Source: Arion vulgaris (Eukaryota > Mollusca > Gastropoda > Stylommatophora > Arionidae). Taken from it: a stretch of 64,000 nt of DNA. Both the position numbers and the translations under genes were made by a program. Positions 21,175-31,769 of the stretch are shown piece after piece (the stretch's first letter is position 1; each line of letters opens with the position of its first letter). The notes below the pieces were generated by a model. That model was given only the letters and a program-made list of their open reading frames with translations, did no database searches and was not told the origin of the DNA. The DNA lies in the NCBI GenBank assembly GCA_020796225.1, contig CM036755.1, positions 62,506,652-62,570,651 of the forward strand, written 5' to 3'.

Positions 21175-22743
21175 ACGAAGTCCTAGTCAAGTGTTCTACT
21201 GGCATACGACATACAGGTCCTATCCACGTCTACCTTCGAATTTTAATTATAAATATTTACTCTCGTACCGTTATACGTTACATAGGGCCTGCAAGTAATT
21301 TCCCCATACCGCTCTATCCTGGGCAATTCGCTCAATCTCCTCCATGGAACTGAGACCGATATTTTCTGCCTCTCTCAGCAAATTTCCCTTTCAGGGTCTC
21401 CTTAGGTCGACCTCTCTTTCTTGAATCCTTTGCATCCCACTTCAATGCCTGCTTTGATATTCGTTGATCATTTCTCCTCAAGGTGTGCCCAACATATCTC
21501 CATCTTCTCTTTCTTATAACAGTTGTCACTAGTGGTTGACCAGACATGTCTCTGATTTCATCACTTCTCCTGAATTCGTTCCATTTTATATTCATTATTT
21601 TTACAGACATCTATTTTCAAATGCATTCAACCTGCTTTCTATATCTTTAGTCATTTTCCAACTCTCACTGGCATATGTTAGAATTGATACAACATTTGAA
21701 TTAAAATTCGTAATTTAGTTTTAATACTATATAACTTGCAGTTCCATATTTTATTTAGACTTTTAAAAGCTGATGTTGCTTTACCAATTCGTATCATAAT
21801 TTCTTTTTTAACATTTCCGTGCAATCAAAATTGCTACCTAAATAGGTGAACTGCTGTTATTTTTATCATTTTAGATTCCAGGGTGATATCTGCATTACTT
21901 GCCATAGGTGTCTTCATTATATTTGTTTTTTCATAGCATATCTGCAGTCCAATTTTTGATGCTATAGATGACAAGTTGTCTGTTTTTCTTTGCATATCTT
22001 GGTTGTTTCTACTTAACAAGGCAATATCACCTGCAAAATCCAAATCTTCTAGTTGACTATTTTCTACCCAATCGATGCCAGTTTCGCCCCTGCAACATTT
22101 TCGCATCACCCAGTCAATGGCCACTCCAAACAATAGCGGAGATAGAATACAGCTTTGCTTTACTCCAGTTTAAAACCATAAACCAGTCACTGTGTCCACC
22201 ATCAGTGCGAACTGCACACTGTGAACTATCATAGAGGCTCTTAATAATGTTTATTATTTTGTCTGGTATTCCATAGCATCTCAGAATATTCCACAGAGAG
22301 ATTCTGTGTAGACTATCAAAGGCTTTTTTAAAATCGATGAAATTTAGTATGAGTGGTTGTTGCTTCTCAATATGTTCCTCCAAAATTAGTCGTAGGGTAA
22401 TTATTTAGTCTAAGCAGCTTCTCCCAGGTCTAAAACCAGCTTGTTCTTCTCTCGGGGTTGTGTCCACTGCTCCTTTGATTCTATTAAGAATGATTTTGCA
22501 GAAAGTCTTGGTCATTACTGATAATAGGGTGATCCTCTCCAGTTGTTGCAATCTTTGAGATCACCTTTTTGGGGATCTTAACAATTATTCCCTTTTTCCA
22601 TTGATCTGGTACAATTTCTTCTTCCCATACTTTATTAAATAGTTCTTGCACCTGGCTAATAGTTGTATCATCAGCCGCTTTGAGCATTTCTGCAGTAATG
22701 TTGTCATCACCTGCTTCCTTATTGTTTATCAAGGAATAATTTT
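21175..22743 (-). mobile_element. L-RTEb LINE, 5' truncated
   Basis: Minus-strand order: EAGDDNITAEMLKAADD, WKKGIIVKIPKK (RT motif 1), LILNFIDFKKAFDSLHR (motif A), IDWVMRKC, LEDLDFAGDIALLSR (motif C, with FADD altered to FAGD), KTNIMKTPM, LRKIMNIKWNEFRRSDEI, KRRWRYVGHTLRRNDQRI and AQDRAVWGNYLQALCNV before the stop. It is an RTE-like ORF2 with frameshifts; the motif C change would abolish catalysis. Second copy at 27888-29446; C-terminal pieces at 47966 and 50705. Confidence 0.85.
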
Positions 22744-22817
22744 ATATCAACTCTCTACAGTTCTTCTCCGTGTATCCTCTAGACGTCCAGGTCTTTTCCC
22801 ATCCTCTTTACGTCAGA
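22744..22817. repeat. 74-bp direct repeat right of L-RTEb
   Basis: Partner of 21101-21174; differs at one base (ttttccc for tttaccc). Confidence 0.85.
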
Positions 22818-22899
22818 TTTACTATCTATTAAAAATCTAGTAATTTTAATTATGTTCACATATAATGCACAATTTGTCTCTTGTCTCTATTGTATTTCT

Positions 22900-23260
22900 C
22901 AGATGAATGATGTAATTGGTTGTACCCTTGCCGTTAGCATAGAAGTGAGCTTTAATTTACGTTCCACTGCCAGATGAGTCGCCCTTGCTGTATTATATCC
23001 GTGTTTATTTAGTGTGGTCTTGATATTGTGTATCCATCTTTTTCTTGGTTTTCCCCTTGACTCTAGTACCTGATCTCTATTTGTTGTATGCTGTTATAGG
23101 TGTTTTTTTTAAATATTTCATTCTCATTAAATGTCCGAACCACTGCATTTGTTGTCTTTCGATGTATTCGGTGCATGAGTTATGTCCACTCTGCTTCTGA
23201 TGTCCTCTTTCTGTAGTTTATCTTTCCTAGTGATCCCCACCGCCTTCCTCAAACATTTCA
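22900..23260 (-). mobile_element. LINE C-terminal fragment
   Basis: The minus strand gives CLRKAVGITRKDKLQKE, RSRVDIT-like text and a WFGH(L)MR-like stretch before AT-rich sequence. Related in layout to L-AAGAT. Copy 2 at 29560-29975. Confidence 0.5.
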
Positions 23261-23379
23261 TTTCACGTGACACAGTTTGTTCGTTGTTACATACAACATT
23301 TGTTATTGTATTTGTCCAGAAAATGGGCAGGATTGTACTTTAACATTATATTTAAGAATGTCATCCACTTTATCAAAGG

Positions 23380-23485
23380 TACAGAATCTTTTGAAGAGAG
23401 ACTTAAGGATGAGCTGAAAGACAAGAGAGACAAGCGAAAACTCAGAAGTTGTTATAGTGAAACACTGCAATTGACCGTCTGTAAA
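23380..23485 (+). mobile_element. LINE extreme C-terminus
   Basis: The frame ESFEERLKDELKDKRDKRKL RSCYSE ends just upstream of S1 and matches the end of 18640-19100. (Residues are quoted in two parts.) Charged, probably coiled. Confidence 0.55.
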
Positions 23486-23492
23486 GACGAAA

Positions 23493-23716
23493 GTCGTCTG
23501 TGGTCCAGGGGATAGTAACTAGGTCTATTAACCCTGACTTTCAGAGTTCGAATCACGCTGCAGACAATTTGGTTGCAAATTGTTTCGCGTGGATTTTACA
23601 AAAGGACGATGGCGCCACCCGTTCAGAAAGCAATGGCAAACTACTGAACGTAATAATGCCTAGAAAATCACAAACAGCGTTAAAAGCTGGGGTTGATTCG
23701 CAAAGTCCTGTAATGG
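23493..23716 (+). mobile_element. S1 tRNA-derived SINE, duplicated unit copy 1
   Basis: Box A tggtccaggggatag at 23501-23515, box B cagagttcgaatcacg near 23543, body caatggcaaactactgaacg, end gattcgcaaagtcctgtaat. Confidence 0.84.
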
Positions 23717-23750
23717 ATAAGCAATTAACTTTAACTAAAGACAAAAATGG

Positions 23751-26009
23751 CGAAAGACATTACTTGATGTAAAGGTGAAAAGAGGAGCTGACGTGGCAGC
23801 GACACCACCTTGTCGTTGCCATGATCAGCTCAAACTCAAGAAAACATATATACAAGCCAAGACAAGAACAAAATACTTTAATGTTAACCTATTAAAAGAC
23901 AGAGAGGTTGCTACAAAATATATAGTGGAACTAAAGAACAGATTTCAAATCCTGTCAGAGCAGTCAGACACAACACCAACTGAAAGTATCCAAGAAAAAT
24001 GGGATGCGATCAAAGGCACATATAAAATAGTTAGCAGTAGTGTACTGGGAACCAGTAAGACAACATAAAGAGTGGATAAGTGGCCAGACCTTGGGAAAAC
24101 ATCCAAAAGCGAAAGGAGAAAAAAATCTCATCAATAGCATTAGATCAGAACGTCAAAAAGATAAGGCAAGAAAAGAATATACAGAACTAAACAAAATGGT
24201 AAAAGAAGTGCTAGAACAGACAAGAGACAATTTATGGAAAAGACAGCAGAAATAGCAGAAAAAGCTGCTAAAGTACATGATCTGCACACACTGTACAAGA
24301 TTACCAAACAATTATGCGAGGTAAAAGACACAACCATAACATGCCAGTGAAACAGCCTAGGACAACTGTGACAACAGAGCAGGAGCAGGATATGAGATGG
24401 ACATCCCACTTGAAGATGTGCTAAACAGACCTGATCCTGAACATCCACTGGGTATCCCACCGGCTGCACAGGATATTGATATCAACCCCAAATTGCCAGA
24501 AAAGCAAGAAATAGTAAAAGCTATTGGATCCCTGAGAAACAACAAAGCACCGGAAAATGATGAAATGACAGCAGAGCTTTTCAAGATCGATCCCATCTTA
24601 GCTGCAAACATATTAGAGCCCTTGTTTGCAGATATCTGGGAGAAAGAAGAATTGCCTAAGGATTGGACTAGGGGTACTGTGGTGAAAATTCCCAAGAAAG
24701 GAGACCTAACAGATTGCAATAACTGGAGAGGAATCACGTTGCTTTCAATCCCAAGTAAGATATTCTGCAAAATTGTCATAATGCGAATACAAGAAGCAGT
24801 AGACAAGGTGTCTACAATGGAGCAAGCAGGATTTAGGAAAGGAAGAGGAACAAATGAACATATATTTACCCTGCGTAACATTTAGAACAATGTAGCGAGT
24901 GGCAAAAAGGGCTATATATATCAACTTCATAGATTTTGAAAAGGGATTCGACAGCGTCCACAGAGACAGCCTATGGAAGATACTGAGACAATACGGCGTA
25001 CCGCAGAAGCTTGTCAACATCATAGCCCTCTTCTATAAAGATTTCTCCTGCAACCTAAAGAATTCCAACAAAACATTCCCAGTAAAATCTGGTGTAAGAC
25101 AGGGATGCGTAATGTCCTCTCTTTTGTTTAGTATTACAATTGACTGGGTGCTAAAAATGCCATAAAACAACAAGCACCAAGAGGAATAAGATGGACCCTT
25201 TCGAGATGCTTGAGGACCTGGACTTTGCAGACGATATAGCCCTGGTGTCACACAAATATGAACATATACAAGAGAAAAGTACAATACTTCACAGCACGGC
25301 AAAGACAGTAGGCCTCAAAATAAACACAGGAAAAACAAAAATTATGACAAACAGTGAAATCCAACAACCAGTAATGTTAGAAGATGAAACACTGGAAAGG
25401 GTTGAGCAGTTTACATATCTTGGTAGCGTACTGACACTAAATGGTGGCACAGAGGAAGATATAAAATCACGTCTGAGTAAGGCAGAACCGCTTTTGCCAG
25501 AATGAAACCAGTATGGAAGTCCAAATCTACAATGGGACGCAAAGCTTAAACTCTATAAAAACATTGTTTTGCCAGTTTTGCTCTACGGATCGGAGTGTTG
25601 GAGGATGACCAAAGGGGATACTAGCAGGCTGTCAGTTTTCCACCACTCTTGTCTTCACAGAATCTTGGGAATCTTTTGGGCAGTAAAAATATCCAATAAC
25701 CAACTACTCCAAGACACAAGACAAGAGCCAATGAATGACATACTCAAAAGAGAAGATGGAAATGGCTCGGACATGTTATGAGAATGAGACAAGAAATGCC
25801 TGCAAGGATAGCCCTCACTTGGACACCAGAGGGAAAGAGAAGAAAGGCAGACCACGGACAACATGGAGGCGCATGATGGAAGAGGAACTGGACACCGCAT
25901 CTCTGACGTGGGGCTCTGCGCTGAAGGCTGCACGGGACAGGAGAGCATGGAAAGTCCTTCTGAAGCCCCATGTGTCACTAGGCATGACGGGATTAAGTAA
26001 GTAAGAAGT
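23751..26009 (+). mobile_element. L-RTEa LINE, 2.26 kb, 5' truncated
   Basis: Bounds come from a 13-bp duplication with one mismatch (aagacaaaaatgg at 23738-23750, aagacaaaaaagg at 26010-26022) and from the empty site in the sister unit (30470). It starts in the last part of an APE-type endonuclease (RGADVA at 23775, where SDHH is frameshifted), continues through a linker (NRFQILSEQSDTTPTES) and an RT domain to the C-terminus, and ends with ggattaagtaagtaagaagt, a short GTAA-type tail. It is the best preserved LINE here but not intact. Confidence 0.9.
24397..26004 (+). pseudogene. L-RTEa reverse transcriptase ORF2 (broken)
   Basis: RT motifs in order: NNKAPENDEMTAELFK; DWTRGTVVKIPKKGD and NNWRGITLLSIPSK (motif 1-2); QAGFRKGRGTNEHIF; INFIDFEKGFDSVHRDSLW (motif A with catalytic Asp); VKSGVRQGCVMSSLLF (motif B); LEDLDFADDIALVSH (motif C, FADD intact); GLKINTGKTKIM (motif D); EQFTYLGSVLTLNGG (thumb); VLLYGSECW; RMRQEM and KGRPRTTWRRMMEEELD (C-terminus). 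Frame changes occur near 24885, 25165, 25505 and 25781. It copied RNA into DNA at the target nick; now inactive. Confidence 0.88.
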
Positions 26010-26297
26010 AAGACAAAAAAGGCCATATACATCAAATTTGTGTATGATGGTGTGTGAAGAGTTTATGGTTGAGATTACTTATTTCTGTCTTACTACTAAA
26101 TTTTAAAAAGACAGAATCTTCTTTTTTGTCTTTCGCTGCTCTAGTGGCTTGGGTGATAGTTCTGTTTACTACTCACTACCAAAGTAGGATCGATCACATT
26201 AGTGTGAGAATTAGTGTACCATCGGCAATATTCTGGCTGGCTGCAAAGTCAGATCTACTAAATAGTTGTGAGAATTAGGGACCATCGACAACTTCTG

Positions 26298-26397
26298 NNN
26301 NNNNNNNNNNNNNNNNNNNNNNNNNNNNNNNNNNNNNNNNNNNNNNNNNNNNNNNNNNNNNNNNNNNNNNNNNNNNNNNNNNNNNNNNNNNNNNNNN
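26298..26397. other. Assembly gap of 100 N
   Basis: Exactly 100 unknown bases, a conventional scaffold-gap size. It lies precisely between the two copies of the duplicated unit. Confidence 1.
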
Positions 26398-26461
26398 GTT
26401 TCTTGTACCAGATATTCACATTTTGTTAATAAACCTTTTATTCATTTCATTATCAATGCTG

Positions 26462-26714
26462 CCCATGGGGTTCCGGGAACGCAAGGGAAGCAAAGGATAA
26501 TAACACTACGACCTACACGGCATGTCGTTAGAGGCGACTACGGTAGGGCTTAAGGAAGCTACCTAGTTAATAAAAGCTTAGCAGAAATGGGATGTGCTAG
26601 CATACCTGTAGGCGCATAACTGGCGCAGCGCGCAATTGCTCTTAGGCTCGGATCACATACAGATCACATAGAGTGGTTTAACAAGTGGTCGACATGAAGC
26701 GTTCGAAGAAGAGA
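26462..26714 (+). mobile_element. E-type retroposon in duplicated unit, copy 2
   Basis: Differs from 20842-21098 by few substitutions and single-base indels (for example ttccgggaac for tcccggggaac). Confidence 0.82.
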
Positions 26715-27045
26715 AATATATCAACTCTCTCAGTGGCGTAGCTAGAGTAAACGTCACCCGGGGCGGTCCATTCAAATGTCACCCCAGTGACCCCACACGA
26801 CCCTATGCTGAATGGTTAGGTGTAGCTAAATTTTCATACATACTCTACCTCTAGGCTCTACTTTACTCTACTGACCGGTACGTTACTGCTTACATGTATG
26901 ATCCAAGACAAAATCCGAATCCAATACCACAAAACAAATAGTTCAAATCCAAAGATTTTTTAAATGCAACTGTTCACTTTCAGAACATCTAAATGCAAAA
27001 CACGGCAATGCACAGACCAAAAGAATGTCCTTCGACACTATAGTC

Positions 27046-27245
27046 CTAGAAGGAATGTCTTCTTGTTTTCAATGTGGCAAACAGGTCAATGACATCGTCA
27101 AAATCTATTTGTCTTGTAAGCTCGTGTTCAATGGACAAAACAGCCAGATCCGACAATGTCTGTTCTTTCCTGGAGTCTGACAAGATGTTCTCTTAACGCT
27201 ACATCGTAGTGAGATAACAATTCAACAAGCTCCAAGAAGTTACCT
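27046..27245 (-). pseudogene. hAT transposase C-terminal remnant
   Basis: Two pieces in different frames: GNFLELVELLSHYDVALREH (upstream) and LSIEHELTRQIDFDDVI followed by DLFATLKTRR and a stop. The second matches the C-terminal dimerisation segment of hAT transposases of the ZMYM-like group. The catalytic region between them is deleted near 27160. No functional enzyme. Confidence 0.75.
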
Positions 27246-27422
27246 GCTTTTTAGTCCATTAGCAAAAGGAGATTTTTAAAAAGTTATTTTATTTATATTT
27301 TACTTTCTGTTTTTAGTCCTATAAATTTGACGAAAATTTCATAAATGTCCATTGTAGTTTGTAAATGGTAAACAAATGCTTTGTCAAATGTACATCCTTG
27401 CATCTTGCAGACTGTACATGCC

Positions 27423-27479
27423 CAGCATAATATCAATGGAAGCTGTCGTCTTTCGACAGCTTCCATTGATATTATGCTG
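27423..27479. repeat. Perfect 26-bp inverted repeat (hairpin)
   Basis: Left arm 27423-27448 (cagcataatatcaatggaag...) and right arm 27454-27479 are exact reverse complements separated by the 5-base loop tcttt. It lies inside the hAT element. RNA or single-stranded DNA would fold into a very stable stem. Confidence 0.95.
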
Positions 27480-27522
27480 TCGTCGACGTTCTTTCATATA
27501 ATTCGACAAAGCCATGGTCGTC

Positions 27523-27551
27523 ATTTATTTCGAACATTGTTCGAAATAAAT
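27523..27551. repeat. 14-bp near-palindrome
   Basis: atttatttcgaaca, one central t, then tgttcgaaataaat: a perfect 14-bp inverted repeat with a 1-base spacer, 44 bases right of the 26-bp hairpin and within the same hAT element. Confidence 0.95.
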
Positions 27552-27887
27552 TATAAGAAAAATATAAGAAAAATGACTCACCAAAAGAGCTGTACTCGCT
27601 CAGACAATATTTTCGACGGTTTATAGATTCAAATTCGAAATATGTGACGTCATAACGGTCACATTTCCTGTGTTGGTTGGGTTTTTATCACAATTCTGTT
27701 TTCAGACTATTTTCGCACCTTAGCCTGGCTGAAAATTTTTTTGGAGGTGACATAGTGTCACCCTCCATATGCTGTCACCGGGCGGTCCGCCCCTCCCCCT
27801 TAGCTACGCCACTGATTACTCTCTACAGTTCTTCTCCGTGTATCCTCTAGACGTCCAGGTCTTTACCCATCCTCTTTACGTCAGAAC

Positions 27888-29446
27888 GAAGTCCTAGTCA
27901 AATGTTCTACTGGCATACGACATACATGTCCTATCCACCTCTACCTTCGAATTTTAATTATAAATAATTCCTCTCGTACCGTTATAAGTTACATAGGGCC
28001 TGCAAGCAATTTCTCCATACCGCTCTATCCTGGGCAACTCGCTCAATCTCCTCCATGGAACTGAGACCGATATTTCCTGCCTCTCTCAGCAAAGTTCCTT
28101 TCAGGGTCTCCTTAGGTCGACTCTCTTTCTTGAACCCTTTGCATCCCACTTCAATGCCTGCTTTGATATTCGTTGATCATTTCTCCTCAAGGTGTGTCCA
28201 ACATATCTCCATCTTCTCTTTCTTATAACAGTTGTCACTAGTGGTTGACCAGACATGTCTCTGATTTCATCACTTCTCCTGAATTCGTTCCATTTTATAT
28301 TCATTATTTTTCGCAGACATCTATTTTCAAATGCATTCAACTTGCTTTCTATATCTTTAGTCATTTTCCAACTCTCGCTGGCATATGTTAGAATTGATAC
28401 AACATTTGAATTGAAAATTCGTAATTTAGTTTTAATACTATATAACTTGCAGTTCCATATTTTATTTAGACTTTTAAAAGCTGATGTTGCTTTGCCAATT
28501 CGTATCATAATTTCTTTTTAACATTTTCTGTGCAATCAAAATTGCTACCTAAATAGGTGAACTGCTCTGTTATTTTTATCATTTTATATTCCAGGGTGAT
28601 ATCTGCATTACTTGCCATAGGTGTCTTCATTATATTTGTTTTTTCAAAGCTTATCTGCAGTTCAACTTTTGATGCTATAGATGACAAGTTGTCTGTTTTC
28701 TTGCATATCTTGTTGTTTCTACTAACAAGGCAATATCATCTGCAAAATCCAAATCTTCTAGTTGACTATTTTCTACCCAATCGATGCCAGTTTCGCCCTG
28801 CAACATTTTCGCATCACCCAGTCAATGGCCACTCAAACAATAGCGGAGATAGAATACAGCCTTGCTTTACTCCAGTTTCAACCATAAACCAGTCGCTGTG
28901 TCCACCATCAGTGCGAACTGCACACTGTGAACCATCATAGAAGCTTTTAATAATGTTTATTATTTTGTCTGGTATTCCATAGCATCTCAGAATATTCCAC
29001 AGAGATTCTGTGTAGACTATCAAAGGCTTTTAAAATCGATGAAATTTAGTATGAGTGGTTGTTGCTTCTCAATATGTTCCTCCAAAATTAGTCGTAGGGT
29101 AATTATTTGGTCTAAGCAGCTTCTCCCAGGTCTAAAACCAGCTTGTTCTTCTCTCAGGGTTGTGTCCACTGCTCCTTTGATTCTATTAAGAATGATTTTT
29201 GCAGAAAGTCTTGGTCATTACTGATAATAGGGTGATCCCTCTCCAGTTGTTGCAATCTTTGAGATCACCTTTTGTGGGGATCTTAACAATTATTCCCTTT
29301 TCCATTGATCTGGGACAGTTTCTTCTTCCCATACTTTATTAAATAGTTCTTGCACCTGGCTAATAGTTGTATCATCAGCCGCTTTGAGCATTTCTGCAGT
29401 AATGTTGTCATCACCACTGCCTTATTGTTTATCAAGGAATAATTTT
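27888..29446 (-). mobile_element. L-RTEb LINE, duplicated unit copy 2
   Basis: Same element as 21175-22743. Here the C-terminal frame is longer uninterrupted (28101-28508: IGKATSAFKSLNKIWNCKL, ILTYASESWKMTKDIESKL and so on), showing that some breaks in copy 1 are single-base indels. The TGVKQGC-type motif B survives as TGVKQGCILSPLLF near 28855. Right direct repeat at 29447-29520. Confidence 0.85.
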
Positions 29447-29559
29447 ATATCAACTCTCTACAGTTCTTCTCTGTGTATCGTCTAGACGTCCAGGTCTTTT
29501 CCCATCCTCTTTACGTCAAATTTATTATCTAGTAATTATCCATCTAGTAATTTTAATTA

Positions 29560-29975
29560 TGTTCCCCACATAATGCACAATTTGTCTCTTGTCTCTATTG
29601 TATTTCCCCAGATGAATGATGTAATTGGTTGTACACTCTTGCCGTTAAGCATAGAAGTGGGAGCTTTAATTTACGTTCCACTGCCAGATGAGTCGCCCTT
29701 GCTGTGTTATATCCGTGTTTATTTAGTGTGGTATTGATATTGTGTATCCATCATTTTCTTGCCTTCCTTGGCTCTAGTACCTGATCTCTATTTGTTGTAT
29801 GCTGTTATAGGTGTTTTTTTTTATATTCCATTCTCATTAAATGTCCGAACCACTGCATTTGTTGTCTTTCGATGTATTCGGTGCATGAAGTTATGTCCGC
29901 TCTGCTTCTGATGTCCTCATTTCGTAGTCTATCTTTCCTGGTGATCCCCACCGCCTTCCTCAAGCATTTCATTTC
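29560..29975 (-). mobile_element. LINE C-terminal fragment, copy 2
   Basis: Counterpart of 22900-23260 with small indels. Confidence 0.5.
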
Positions 29976-30094
29976 ACACGTGGCACAGTTTGTTCGTTGT
30001 TACATCTTATCAACATTTGTTATTGTATTTGTCCAGAAAATGGGCAGGATTGTACTTTAATATTATATTTAAGAATGTCATCCAGTTTGTGCAA

Positions 30095-30205
30095 AGGTGC
30101 AGAATCTTTTGAAGAGAGACTTAGGGATGAGTTGAAAGACAAGAGAGACAAGCGAAAACTCAGAAGTTGTTATAGTGAAACACTTGCAAATTGACTGTCT
30201 GTAAA
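30095..30205 (+). mobile_element. LINE extreme C-terminus, copy 2
   Basis: Counterpart of 23380-23485: AESFEERLRDELKDKRDK then RKLRSCYSE. Confidence 0.55.
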
Positions 30206-30213
30206 GACGAAAA

Positions 30214-30439
30214 GGTGGCGTCTGTGGCCTAGGGGATAGTAACTAGGTCTATTAACCCCGACGTTCAGAGTTCGAATCCCGATGCGGACAATTTGGTTGC
30301 AAATTGTTTCGCGTGAATTTTTACAAAAGGATGATGGCGCCACCCATTCAGAAAGCAATGGCAAACTACTGAACGTAATAATGCCTAGAAAAATCACAAA
30401 CAGCGTTAAAAGCTGGTGTTGATTCGCAAAGTCCTGTAA
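30214..30439 (+). mobile_element. S1 tRNA-derived SINE, duplicated unit copy 2
   Basis: The best S1 copy: box A tggcctaggggatagt (30226-30241), box B cagagttcgaatccc (30266-30280), then gaatttttacaaaaggatga and the conserved body. Confidence 0.86.
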
Positions 30440-30620
30440 TGGATAAGCAATTAACTTTAACTAAAGACGAAAAAGGCCATATACATCCAATTTGTGTATG
30501 ATTGTGTGTGAAGAGTTTATAGTTGAGATTACTTATTTCTGTCTTACGTACCAATTTTAAGAAAACATAATCTTCTTCTTTTTTTTTGTCTTTTGCTGCT
30601 CTAGTGGATTGGATGATAGT

Positions 30621-30880
30621 TCTTCTTCTTCTTCTTCTTCTTTGCGTTCGTTCTTTACGACCAATTTAAATCACTCTTTGTGATATGTTTGATCTTTGCC
30701 AAGAACGTGTATACGTTGCACATTGGTTTTGTAGGCCCTAAACGCATAGACTTCTACACGTTTAGGACACATGCATCCGATTTCAGCCAAACCTCCTTAG
30801 GCCTCTTACGACATGCATGGTAGGTAGCAGTGGTTCTATTCTTTACACCCCAAATTTGGACTCCGGTAGCCACTCGGGCG
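30621..30880 (-). mobile_element. F-type retroposon private to copy 2
   Basis: TTC tail of about 20 bases, full F body (tttgccaagaacgtgtatac, gcattggttttgtaggcc-type text) and head ending cactcgggcg. Absent from the same place in copy 1 (about 26166), so it inserted after the copies diverged. Confidence 0.87.
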
Positions 30881-31034
30881 TGGACAATCTTCTACTTGCT
30901 ACGAAAACAGGAACCATTACATTAGTGGGAGAACTATTGTACTATGAACACTTTTACTGGCTACCAAAGTCGGATCCACTAAATTAATGTGAGAACCACT
31001 GTACTATTCCAGTACTGAGGACCCATCTGGTATT

Positions 31035-31280
31035 TTTTCAATCACAAGTCTCGATTGCAGTCAGATAAAATTCTAATTGAACAGACAAATTTCAAACTAA
31101 AAACTTGTAGACAACAATAGCGAGCTCATGTGCTTTTAGAAGACATAAAATATAGAAACTATGTGACTGTTGACTGAAAGATCTACCAACTATACTAAAC
31201 AGTCTCTGTGCACACTAAGTATGGCTGACGATAGAACAGTTTAAGTTTCTGGACAACAGGTTTTTTGATGCAAACAATAC
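31035..31280. other. Unassigned sequence
   Basis: No repeat partner and no coding signal. Confidence 0.35.
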
Positions 31281-31284
31281 ACAA

Positions 31285-31745
31285 CGTTTTATGTTTGAAT
31301 TCCATCATGATCAGGTGCCGGCTGGCGTAGGCGATTATGGATCTCCACAAATCTCTGTCTTTTGGTGTTTGCTATGAACTCAGATGTTGACGCTCTACCG
31401 TGCCATGAAGTCAGGCTATCCACAATTTTCTCTTTCTGTCTTCCTCTGTCTCGTCTGCCCTCGATTTTACCGGTTGTCACAATATGTTCTAAACCCCCTT
31501 CCTCATCACATGCCCGAAAAATTATGACTGCATCTTTCTTATATTGATGATAAGCTTTCTCTGTGTCTTGATCTCATTCAACACCTCAACATTAGTCATT
31601 TTAGCAGTCCATGTGATTCTCATCATTCTTCTGTAAAACCACATTTCTGTGGCCCTCAGAGATTTTCTATATGTGTGTTTATTGTCCATGACTCGCATAC
31701 GTATGTCAGTATTGATTCTATGTATCACTGAATAACTCGCATTCT
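31285..31745 (-). mobile_element. LINE C-terminal region
   Basis: Minus-strand peptides LRATEMWFYRRMMRITWTAK, MTNVEVLNEIKTQRKLI and KIEGRRDRGRQKEKIVDSLT are the post-RT segment of a jockey/RTE-like ORF2, broken by one frameshift between 31522 and 31480. Confidence 0.72.
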
Positions 31746-31769
31746 GATCTCAACTGACAAGGAATGTTT

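Larger units (their letters stand above)
20794..26297. repeat. Duplicated unit, copy 1
   Basis: Sequence from ctcttgtaccagatattc onwards recurs in the same order at 26398-31030: E copy, L-RTEb, LINE pieces, S1 and a unique right flank. The two copies are near identical apart from indels and private insertions. This copy holds L-RTEa at 23751-26009. Without it the unit is about 3.2 kb. The copies meet at a 100-base N gap. Confidence 0.9.
26731..27814 (-). mobile_element. Internally deleted hAT transposon, 1,084 bp
   Basis: Termini are inverted: CAGTGGCGTAGCTA at the left and TAGCTACGCCACTG at the right (14 bp perfect), with GGCGGTCC / GGCGGTCCGCC blocks just inside. Its empty site is visible at 21101-21130 of the sister unit. 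The repeat actctct flanks it, offset by three bases on the right. The minus strand still encodes parts of a hAT transposase (27046-27245). Two strong hairpins lie in the right half. Non-autonomous. Confidence 0.88.
26398..31030. repeat. Duplicated unit, copy 2
   Basis: Same order as 20794-26297: E, left direct repeat, L-RTEb, right direct repeat, LINE pieces, S1, right flank. It has private insertions of a hAT element (26731-27814) and an F copy (30621-30880), and lacks L-RTEa at the equivalent of 23751. It could be a true tandem duplication or the other haplotype placed beside the first. Confidence 0.9.

Noticed and set aside
27423..27479. A microRNA gene
   Set aside because: The stem is perfect and lies in a hAT derivative; animal miRNA precursors are usually longer with mismatches. 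Without small-RNA data it is only an inverted repeat.
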